The notes under the pieces: model-generated | Seen by the model: the letters and a program-made list of their open reading frames with translations, nothing else | Database searches by the model: none | What the model was told of the DNA's origin: nothing | Position numbers and translations under genes: made by a program | Source: Prorocentrum cordatum | Lineage: Eukaryota > Sar > Dinophyceae > Prorocentrales > Prorocentraceae | Length of the DNA stretch: 64,000 nucleotides | Direction of reading: 5' to 3' | Assembly: GCA_963575745.1 (NCBI GenBank) | Contig: CAUYUJ010010424.1 | Span: forward strand, 113,889-177,888 | Part shown: positions 30,101 to 38,623 of the stretch, piece by piece | Position numbering within the stretch: the stretch's first letter is position 1 | How the letters are laid out: the number at the start of each line of letters is the position of its first letter

Positions 30101-32901
30101 GGAGCCTCTGGACGCAAGCTCTTCGGGGCCATCGACCGTCCACGCTGCGCAAATCATCGGAGACCCCCCACCATGCCCCCACCGCGCCTGACACGGGCAG
30201 CCTCCTGGAGCCTCTGAGCTCCCCGCCCTGCAAAAATCGCACAGGGCCCCCCGTCATGCCCCCGCCGCGCTTGACGCTTGACGCGTGCAGACTTACAGTC
30301 TCCCGGGGCCCTTGGGCGCAGGTCTTTAACAGGCCACCAGTCGTGCAAACGTCGTCCAGGTCCTCCCACCGTGCCCCCACCGCGCACCACGCATGTCCGA
30401 CGCCATAGCCCGTGGCCGTAGGCCGTAGGCCCTAGCCCGTAACTCGTAACCCGTAACCAGCGGCGACGGTGACTGCAGCAACAACGACGGCGACGGCGTC
30501 TTCCACGACGACGACGACGACCGACGAGCGACGAAGACGACACCTCGTTAACAGTTCGAACTTCTAACTTCTAACTTCGACACCACTTTAACATTTTTCA
30601 ATCGCCTCTCCTACCAGTTGTAACTCCGCTAGCCGCTAGCCACTAGCCACTAGCCGCTAGCCGAACACTCATGGGCCGAGCGGTTCATCACTAGCCACTA
30701 GCCACTAGACACTAGCCACTAGCCACTAGCCGAACACAGATGACACCGAAAGACTCACCTCCGACCAAGAGCTGAGGGGACCGAACGACACGCCCCCGAC
30801 CGAATGCGGAGGGGAGCCAGACGACTCACGACTCACTACTGGTTGAACATTGAAGGAACAGAACGACTCACATCAGACCGATCCACCTCCGACCGAACGC
30901 TGAGGGGACCGAGCGACTCACCGACTGACCACTGGCCGAACACTTAGGACTTAGGACTTAGGGACTTAGGGCACCGAGCGATTCACTTCCGACCGAAAGC
31001 TAAGGGGGGCGAGCGACCGAACGACTTACCGACTTATCTCCGGCCGAACATTGAGGGGCTCGAGCGACTCACCTCTGACCGAACACGGGCATCGGACAAC
31101 TCGCCTCCGACCGAAACTGAGGGGCTCGAGCGACTCACCCCCGACCGAACACGGAGGTGACCAAACGACTAAGCGACTAAGCGACTAAGCCGCACATGGA
31201 GGGGGCCGAACGACCCCCCGACCGAACATTGAAAGGCACAGCACGGCTCACCACTGGCCGAACACCGACGGGATAGGCAGACATCCCTCACTTATCGAAA
31301 AGGCACAAAGCAAGCACGAATACATGACCTTCTTTGGTCTTTGGGGCTTTGGGGGTCGGCGGGAAGGGCGCCAGCCGCCAGCCATATTTCGCAATCTCTT
31401 GCGGTCTTGCGTTTGGCACCTGCTCCTGGGTCCCGGGGCCGCCGAGAGACTCTGGATGCATCCTATGTCCTATGGCTTATGGCCTGTGGCCTATGGTCCT
31501 ATGGCCTATGGCCTATGGCCTATGGGGCCAGGAGGCGTGTGAAGGCTGTGCCAAAATGAGCCCACGGCAGCGATGCGAACGCTGCCATTGGGGCCTTCGG
31601 TTGAGCTCCATATGGCCTTATGGCCTATGGCCTATGGGGCCACGCAACGTGTGAGGGGTGTGCCAAAATGTACGATGTATGCGGGGCCGCCATGCGAACG
31701 CTGCCACTAGGGCACTAGGGCACTAGGGATTAGGGATTAAGATTAGGATTCGGGATTAGGGATTATGGATTAGGGATGAGGGTCTTCGGTGGAACTCCCT
31801 ATGCCCTATGGCCCTATGGCCTATGGAGCCACGAAGCGTTTGAAAAGTGTGCCGAGATGGGCGCGGGCCCCCAGCGCCTGAGGCCTTCAGTGGGCGGTGG
31901 GGCTCCTTATGGCCTATGGCCTATGGCCTATGGCCTATGGGGCCACAAGCGTGTCAGGGATGAGGTGGAGGGGAAAGGGGAAAGGAGGAACGTCCAGGGA
32001 TGTTACAGGTTACGGGTTACGGGTTACGGGGAGGGAGGGTAGGGGGTATGGGGTATGGGGGTAGCGGGTAGCGGGTAGGGGGTAGGGGGTAGGGGGTAGG
32101 AGGCAGGAGGTAGGCGGTAGGCGGTAGGCGGTAGGATGAGGGATGAGGACGCGGGGGGCGGACTGTCCAACGAGGCCAGACGCCCAGACAATGTTCCCCA
32201 GATTGACGGGCGTGGGGGGGGCCAAACGTCTCAAGATGCGTCAAGGTTGGTTCTGGCTTCGCTCACCAACGGGCCCGTCAATTTGGCAGTTGCCCGCCTT
32301 GTAGTATGTAGTATGTAGTATGTAGTACGAGTGGGGCTGCGCCACCCCCCCCCCTCAGGACCACGAGGAGTGGCTCGCCAACCGGCAGATGAACCCGAGG
32401 AAAATCAATTGGCACACGCATGCGCGAGATCTCCGGAAGGAGCTCGGGGTCCGCCCAGATTTTCGCCCTTGGACCACCAGGCCAGGTATTCGTTTGCACG
32501 GCGTTCGTGGTGATCGTGAACGCGAGTGCGTGGATTTGTCATGGATGAAGTATTGCATCAAGAATGGGTTTAGGTTCGACGAGTTCGATCGCGCGAAGTT
32601 CGTGTCCCTAGATGCCACGCAAACGCTGGGCTGGCAGTACGCATCGAATGCCAAATTGGCAACCCAGCAACGCCGTTCCAGAAACTATTCCTACTGGTTG
32701 GACCGCCAGGTCATGTCATTCGATTGGCTTGCTCTGATGGGGCACGACCCGAAATGCCTGGAATCCCTTACTGAGAAGAATGCCCTGGACATCGTTGGTG
32801 AAACTATTGCACTTCAATCAATGGGAACAGCTATGTACGGCATCATCTTCAGCGGCGTCTTCTCCGACGTCTTCCAGGTGACATCGCGCGTTCCTTCGTG
32901 A
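24171..32901 (+). CDS. Gene C: C5-cytosine DNA methyltransferase, at least three exons
   Basis: It transfers a methyl group from S-adenosylmethionine to cytosine C5 in DNA. Proposed exons: 24171-24921, 25797-26014, 32359-32901. The frame is open a little 5' of 24171 (from about 24126), so an upstream exon or trans-splice junction near 24142 is possible. Motifs in order: SLCSGLCSE (motif I, SAM binding), GFPCQPYSRSSG with catalytic Cys codon 24636-24638 (motif IV), LLENVLGF with Glu at 24765 (motif VI), then QAERSR and SRLFLLGF (motif VIII) split by the first intron. Exon 3 carries the target-recognition part, a motif IX-like MSFDWLALMGHD and GETIALQSMGTAMY in the place of motif X. Exon 1 ends AAA|GTAAGA in phase 1 and exon 2 begins CATCAG|TC in matching phase. 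Exon 2 to exon 3 fits in phase 0, but the donor (GGG|GTTGCT, or AAG|GTTCTT 24 bases earlier) is less certain. The end is either TGA at 32901 or a donor CAG|GTGACA at 32877. Nuclear localisation is inferred. No regulatory (BAH, CXXC, chromo) domain is visible. Confidence 0.8.
24922..25796 (+). other. Gene C intron 1
   Basis: GTAAGA donor, ATCAG acceptor. Filled with (CCTATAG)n and related heptamers (25086-25290), GCTAGTG and GAAGATA runs, (AAGCCCT)n (25525-25595), (CTAATGC)n (25620-25660) and a (CTC)n tract (25706-25755) serving as the pyrimidine region. Confidence 0.7.
27960..28215. repeat. TTGACATAAA tandem repeat
   Basis: About nine units of TTGACATAAA or TTGACATACA followed by CCGACATAAA and often CCGCGACA; unit length varies from 20 to 45. 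A lone remnant is at 52096-52120. It is followed by a C- and GCGC-rich segment with poly-C runs (28277-28430) and (GCTAAGC)n (28440-28490). Confidence 0.75.
28920..30385. repeat. Degenerate minisatellite, about 110-130 bp unit
   Basis: About eleven copies with the order CCCCGCCATGCCCCCACCGCG, CCTGACGC.GGCAGCCTCCTGG, AGCCTCTGGGCACA, then CTGCAAA.TCGTCCAGGG. Divergence is high and heptamers of the GGCTTTAG and CTTAGCC type have expanded between units. No supportable coding frame. Confidence 0.75.
30740..31285. repeat. CGACTCACC / CCGACCGAAC minisatellite
   Basis: Some twelve units of about 38-45 bp: CGACTCACCTCCGACCGAAC, then .TGAGGGGACCGAG. It is the direct-array form of the inverted pair at 12465-12645. 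Before it, 30600-30735 holds GCCACTA runs. Confidence 0.8.
31450..31960 (+). repeat. Family-1 array mixed with GGCCTAT heptamers
   Basis: Four family-1 units in + orientation (GCCATTGGGGCCTTCGGTTG, GGGGCCACGCAACGTGTGAG, GTGCCGAGATGGGCGC and so on). The CCCTATGGGGCC part of the unit has expanded into (TATGGCC)n, showing how a heptamer array can grow out of a longer unit. The usual edge motif is not seen on either side. Confidence 0.7.
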
Positions 32902-33664
32902 ATTCGTGAGGTTTGTTTTGCATCGTGGAGTATCTTTGCATATTGCATGTGAGACGTGGGCTGGGGCATCCCTGCGAGCCCGCATCGGCATCTTCCTCGT
33001 CGCTGGGTGGCCCTACGTCCTACGTCCTAAGACCTACGACGGTCTGGCGATATCATAGGACCATAGGACCATCGGACATAAGACCTCTGATGAGGTCTGC
33101 GACGGGTTTCCCCGCTATGAGACGTTTTCGTTGAAGCCTGCTGCGTTGCCGAACCTCGAGTTCTCGAGTCATTATCCCTCCTCCCAACCTCCTCCCCCGT
33201 ATACCATATACTCCCTCGTCATCTCCTGCGCTGTTTGCTGCGGCTCGAGTAACTGGCCGGCGGCGCTTTGGCCTCTTTGGGCCTCTGACCCCCTCGGTAT
33301 AAGGTCTAAGGTCTAAGGTATAAAGTATAAAGTGTAAGGTCCAATAGCTAAGATCTAAGACAGGGCGCAACCTATAAGTTATAACCTATACCCTATACCC
33401 TATACATTGTTGTCCTACTTGTCTAGTTTGGTTCCATTATACTTTTGTTTATGTTGTGAACCCGTGCCAAAACACGTTCTGGCATGCTCTGAACGCCGGC
33501 CGTCGCGCCCATGCCCCATTCGTTTTGGCCACTGGCCTGTCGTTTTGTTGGTCGTTCGGTTCTGGCACAGGCAGGTGCCGCAGGTTTTGTTGGGCGTTCT
33601 GTTTTCGCGCGGGCAGGCGCCGCTTGATTTGCTGGCATGTTGTTGTGTTACCAGTACACAATAC
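32902..33664. other. Spacer after gene C
   Basis: No firm gene. CCATAGGAC and GGTCTAA/GTATAAA runs (33050-33085, 33300-33345). 33400-33650 is moderately complex and contains opposed TTGGCAC/GTGCC-type sequence, but no protein I can support. Confidence 0.5.
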
Positions 33665-34925
33665 AACCCCGTAGTATGCCCCCCTAGCACAACTCCCCAG
33701 CACAACCCTCCAGCACAACCCCAAGCACAATCCCCACCACAACCCCCTGGCACAAACCGCTGGCACAACCTCGCAGCAACCCCCCCAGCAAAACACCCCA
33801 GCACAACCTAGCACAAGCCACGAGCCCCAACCCACTTCCCCAGCACACTCCCCCAACACAACCTCCAGCACAACCTCTCAGCACAATCCCCCAGCACAAT
33901 CACCAGCACACCCCCATATTACAACCACCATGAGCACACACCCCAGCATAACCCATAACCCTCCAGCACACACCCCACCACAGCATAATCACCCAGCACA
34001 ACCTCCAGCACAACCCCCAGCAAAACTCCTGGGCACAAACTCCAGCACAACCCCCCAGCATTACTCACCAGCACAACTCCCCAGCACAACCTCTCAGCAC
34101 AACCCATCAGCAGAACCCCCCGCACAACCCCCCAGCACAACCCCCTCAGCACAATCCCCCAGCACAACACCCCAGCACAACTCCCCAGCATAATGCAGAA
34201 TCCCCCAGCGCAGCCCCCAGCAGAACTCCTTGGCACAACCCCCAGCACCCCAGCACCAGCACAATCCCCCAGCACAACCCACCAGCATAATCTTCTGTCA
34301 CAGCTCGCAGCACAATCCCCAGCGCAACCCCTTGACACAACCCCCAGCACAACCCTCCAGCATAATCCCCTAGCACCCTAGCACAGTGTCTCAGCACAGC
34401 CCCTCAGCGCAACCCGTCAGCATAAGCCCCCAGCACAATCCGCCAGCAGAACGCCCAGCAGAACGCCCCAGCACAACCCCCTCAGCACACCCCACCAGCA
34501 CAACCCCCCAGCACAACACCCCAGCATAATCACCCAGCACAACCCCCCAGCACAACCCCCAGCACAATCCCTTGGCACAACCCCCAGCGCAACCTCCAAG
34601 CAGAACCCCCCTGGCACAATCCCCAAGCACAACCCCTCAGCACAATCCCTCATCACACACCCCCCATCGCAACCAACTAGCACAACCCCCCAGCAGCCTC
34701 CCCCCAGAACAACCCCCTAGTACAACTCCCCAGCACAACCCCACAGCACAACACTCCAGCACAACACCCCGCACAACCCTCTGGCACAACCCCCGGGCAC
34801 ATCTTCCCAGCGCAACTGCACAACTCCCCAGCACACACACACACACCCACCACAAACCCTAGCCCCTAGCCCCCTAGCCCCTAGCCCCTAGCCCCTAGCA
34901 CAACCCCCCAGCATAACCCCAGGGC
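33665..34925. repeat. CCCCAGCACAAC satellite, about 1.26 kb
   Basis: Roughly 90 degenerate units of 12-15 bp, consensus CCCCCAGCACAAC, with AGCATAA, AGCAGAA and GGCACAA variants. It ends with a CCCCTAG run at 34858-34900. The minus strand reads as Cys/Gly/Leu/Trp-rich peptides, purely from the repeat. Confidence 0.92.
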
Positions 34926-34929
34926 CCCA

Positions 34930-35150
34930 GGGGGAGTTGTGCCGGGGTGTTGTGCTGGGGGGGGGGGGGGTACTCGGGGTATGTGCTGGGGACTGTCTTG
35001 CGGGGTTGTGCCAGGGGGTTGTGCTGGGGGGCTGTGCTGGGGGTTGTGCTGAGGTGTTGTACTGGGGGGTTGTGCTGGGGGATTGTGCGGGGGGGGGTGT
35101 TGTGCGGAGAGGGTTTGTGCTAGGTGCTAGGTGCTAGCGTGCTAGCGGGT
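34930..35150. repeat. The same satellite in inverted orientation
   Basis: Units of GTTGTGCTGGGGG, the reverse complement of the preceding array. The turning point at about 34918-34935 is CCCCAGGGCCCCAGGGGG. After it come GTGCTAG and a (GT)n run to 35175. Confidence 0.9.
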
Positions 35151-35175
35151 CGTGCTGTGTGTGTGTGTGTGTGTG

Positions 35176-36769
35176 CGCTGACGGGTCACTGAAATTGTTA
35201 CTCGCGCTCTCGCTGCTTAGTGCTTAGTGCTTAGTGCTTAGTGCTTAGTGCTTAGTGTCGCCTGGTGCTCGCTGGTTTAGTTGTTTGGGTCCTCGTTTTG
35301 TTTTGGCCCGCGGCCGTGCCACCGTTTTAATGTGCGTTTGTTTTCTGGTGCTCGGGGGCCGCTGTTTTGTTCATTCGCTGTTTTGTTCTAGATTCTAGAT
35401 TGTAGATTGTAGAACGGCCCGCGCGACGCCTTTAATCAAAAACGAAGCGTGAACAGAAAACACTGTTCAGGGTGTGCCCTCATTTAAGATCTAAGAGTCC
35501 TGGGGGAGAAGGGGGAGGAGGAGGCAGAGCTGGCGTAGTAGCAGGAAGAGAGAGGAGGAGAGAGGAGGAGAGGATGATAATGACGAGGACGAGGGAGGGA
35601 GGGAGGGAGGGAGGAGGGAAGGGGGCGACGAGGACGGGAGGGATTAGGAATTAGGAAGGACCAAGGACCAAGGACCAAGGACTGACCGGACCCCATGCCC
35701 CATGCCCATGCCGAGCCCAGGGTGATTTCAGGGGGAATCCAATTGAGTGGCCGCCCATGCGACAAGGGCAACCGCTGACCCATCTTCGTGAAGGGCTCCG
35801 CTCGCTCGCACTTGCATTCCTTGGCGAGGTTCCTGCGCTCGCCGCTCGCCTTTTTTTCCTCGCACGTCAGAACGTGTAACATGTGACAGGGGGTCGGCTG
35901 GGACTGCGCGCGGACCGTCGGCCCCCTGGGGTCGGCTGGGGCTGCGCGCGGGACCGTCGGCTCCCACGGGGGTCGGCAGGGACTGTGCGCTGTGCGCGGG
36001 ACCGTCGGCTCACAGGGGGTCGACTGAGGCTGCGCGGGCTCCCAGCTAGCAAGCTAGCAGCTAGCAGATAGCATAGCGTGAACATGTGCACATTAAAATA
36101 AATTAAGTGAGAGAGCCCTTCAGCACATCATTGTTCAAAAGCTGTGTGTCAGTCAGTCAGTCTCCTCCTCCTACTCCTCCTCCTCCCTGACAGCGCCCTT
36201 GAGTGTCTTCTCTGGAGGAAGACAGGGATGGGGGGTAGGAAGGGGAGACTAGAGACTAGAGACTAGAGACTGTGACTAGATAACTATATGTGAGGCTGTT
36301 ATATAAGCTCCAAAGACGAAGGACCATATGGCCAAACGCAGTAGCCAGTAGCCAGTAGCCAGTAGCCACGCAAGTTGAAGAGGGGACGAGGATGAGGGTG
36401 AGGAAGAGGTGGAGAAGGAAGAGAACGAGAGAAGAGTTGAATTGTTGGACTCTTGAGATGTCTATCGTCTATCGTCTATCGCAGGTCCGCCCAACGAGGG
36501 CGGACCTGCGGCAAGTCTAGCCGTCCAGCCGTCTAGCCGTCTACATTGCCAGTGCGGCATTCTCGGTGGCAGCTCTGCGATGGGGCACGAGAGGCCGTGA
36601 CGTGTGACACTCCCAGCCTTGGGCTTTGGGCCTTGGGGACTCCCTGGGGTGCTCTTGGCAGCGTCTTGGGGCTTGGGGGCGCCTCGGAGGCTCTCTTGGG
36701 GTTCCTGGCCATTATGAGAACGCTCTTGGAACATCTGGCGTCTGGCGCTCGCGGAGTCCGTATTGAGAC
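35176..36769. other. Repeat-rich spacer
   Basis: No gene. (GTGCTTA)n (35215-35260), GA-rich tract (35500-35650), four copies of a 45-50 bp unit GGGGGTCGGCTGGG.CTGCGCGC..GACCGTCGGCTC (35885-36040), CTAGCAG and GACTAGA runs. A perfect hairpin lies at 36481-36509: 12-base arms GCAGGTCCGCCC / GGGCGGACCTGC with loop AACGA. Confidence 0.65.
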
Positions 36770-37180
36770 GTGAGACCAATCATGAGATCGATAGTGAGAG
36801 CGAGAGTGTATAGTGTACAGCGTATAGCGTATAGTGTCTAGGGTATAGGTTGTAGGAGTATAGTGGATAGTGGATAGTGGATAGTGGGTAGTGAGATCGA
36901 TCGCGACATCGCGACATCGATAGTGCGATAGTGACATCGATGGTGAAGCATATTATGAGTTATGAGATCGACGGCGAGATCGACCGTGAGACCGTGGGAT
37001 CGACAGCGAGATCGATAGCGAGATCGATAGTGTGCAGTGTGCTCGATTCTGTGAGATCGATAGTGCGATCGATAACGTCGTGAGGACGATATTGAGATCG
37101 ATATTGAGGTCGATTGAGTGATATCGATAGTGAGATCACTAGCGAAATGGAGATCGATAGTGAGATCGATAGGTGGGTGA
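36770..37180. repeat. GATC-rich satellite, second locus
   Basis: Variants of GTGAGATCGATA and GCGAGATCGATAG, with interposed ATAGTGG heptamers (36857-36890). About 20 GATC or ATCGAT sites in 400 bp. Same unit as 3050-3285. Confidence 0.8.
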
Positions 37181-37540
37181 CCGGGTGGTAGGCCAGTGGT
37201 GGGTGGGTGGCGGGTGGGTGGTGGGTGGATGGTGGGTAGGTGGTGGGTGGTGGGTGGTAGGTGGGTGGTGGGCCGGCGGTGGGTGGGTGGTGGGTGGGTG
37301 GGGGGTGGGGGGTGGGTGGTCGGTGGTGAGTGGGTGGTAGGTGGTAGGTGGGTGGTGGGTGGTGGGTGGTGGGTGGGTGGGTGGGTGGGTGGCGGGTGGT
37401 GGCGGGTGGTAGGTGGGTGGTGGGTGGGTGGGTGGGTGGGTGGTGGGTGGGTGGTGGGTGGTGGGTGGTGGGTGAGTGGTGGGTCGGTGGTGGGTGGTCG
37501 GTGGTGGGTGGGTTGCGGGTGGCAGGTGGGTGGTGGGTCC
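37180..37540 (+). repeat. (GGTGGGTGG)n G-rich satellite
   Basis: Almost only G and T on the + strand, in units GGTGGGTGG or GGGTGGTG. Runs of three Gs occur every few bases, so G-quadruplex folding is possible in principle. Confidence 0.9.
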
Positions 37541-37969
37541 AAGATCCAAGAGGGGCCCCAGATGGCCCAAACCCCAAACCCCAAACCCCAAACAGGGGCC
37601 GTTTGGAGCATCTTGGGAGTCATCTTGAGCCAGGCTGGGCTAGGCGGCTAGGCTAACTGGCTAACTGGGACATCTTGGAGGTTACCCGGTTATCATGAGC
37701 TCTCTGAGGTTGCTCGGGGGCCTCTTGGGGGCCTCTCGAGTGCCTCTTGGGGCCCTGTTGGGACCCTCTTGGAGCCCTCTTGGGGCTCTCTTAGGTCTTA
37801 GGTCTTAGGTCTCGGGGCTCTCTTGGGAGCCCTGGAGCGCCTCTTGGGGCCATCTTCGAGGCTATCGATCAAAGGAGAGAGGGTCCCGATCGAGCCCCCC
37901 CCTATCGCATCTCGGGGGCCACGATCCTCGTGATGGGTGTCAACAAATTGCCCTCCCAACGGCCGAAAA

Positions 37970-38200
37970 AAGGCCCTCCAATCACCCGCGACCCCTTCCC
38001 CGAACAAGTCCAGGGGAGGGGGTAGGGGGTAGGGGGTAGGGGGTAGGGGATGGGGGATGGGGTAAACGAGTAAAAGGTAAACCCCTCCCCGAAGGGGAAG
38101 AGGATTTTTTGGAAGAGGAAAGAACGGCATCGTTGGACCACCTACACACCTACGACCTACGCACCTACGACCTACGCGCCTACGCCCAGAGGGCAGGTAG
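37970..38200 (+). mobile_element. Dispersed element (family 3), copy 2
   Basis: It shares AGGCCCTCCAA, CCCGCGACCCC, CAGGGGAGGGGGTAGGGG, GGGGTAAACG, ACCCCTCCCCGAAGGG and CTACGCCCAGAGGGC with 14053-14175 and 42600-42790. 37600-37860 before it and 38210-38330 after it are TCTTGGGGCC decamer arrays. Confidence 0.55.
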
Positions 38201-38534
38201 GATTGCCTGGGGGCCTCATGGGACGTTCTTGTGCTCTCCCAGGGCAGTCTTGGGGCCTTCTCGGGGTCCCCGTGGGGCCATCTCGGGGCCCTCTTGAGGT
38301 TCTTGGGGCTCCGAGAGAGCTCCCATGGAGGCTCCAAGTAGACAGTAGACAGTAGACAGTAGACCCCCGAGAGGGGGGCTCCCGAGAGGATCACAGAATC
38401 CCTGCCAGACAGGTGGCAGGGAGGGGGCGTGGGGGCCGCGGTGAGTCTCGCCGCAAGCCACACCCCACACCTGTTGCGTTGCCGGTCGCTTGGGCTCGAG
38501 GCCATTTTTGTGGTTGTGCACCAACGACATCCAA

Positions 38535-38557
38535 GTTGTTTTTTGTGTATTCCTCAG
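38535..38557 (+). promoter_or_regulatory. Probable splice acceptor for gene F (trans-splicing)
   Basis: A T-rich tract, GTTGTTTTTTGTGTATTCCTCAG, ends in AG at 38557, 66 bases before the gene F ATG. An in-frame TAA just before the ATG means the upstream sequence is not coding in this frame. Dinoflagellate mRNAs receive their 5' end by spliced-leader addition at such sites. Other AGs lie closer to the ATG. Confidence 0.5.
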
Positions 38558-38623
38558 GTCCAGGATCCAGGACTCTGACTCTTTCAGTGAACGCTATCCG
38601 CCATCAGTTAACAGTTTCCGGCG

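Larger units (their letters stand above)
26015..32358 (+). other. Gene C intron 2, about 6.3 kb, made of satellites
   Basis: Contents in order: GGA tracts (26041-26095, 26216-26310), (GACTAGT)n (26456-26515), TTTAGCA runs (26785-26830), CCT tracts, a lower-GC stretch at 26920-27065, pyrimidine-rich sequence to 27900, and the four repeat blocks listed separately (27960, 28920, 30740, 31450), ending with GGGTAGC/GGGGTAG heptamers and a poly-C acceptor CCCCTCAG. A short open stretch at 26940-27050 is protein-like but ends in a stop, so I do not call it an exon. Confidence 0.55.

Noticed and set aside
33665-34925. CRISPR-like appearance of short regular repeats
   Set aside because: Units are contiguous and degenerate, with no unique spacers; the organism is eukaryotic.
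37196-37651. Gly/Val/Trp-rich and Pro/His/Thr-rich open frames
   Set aside because: Direct translation of the GGTGGGTGG satellite.
38490-38515. Possible spliced-leader relict before gene F
   Set aside because: Only GGCCATTTT agrees; the rest of the leader is absent.
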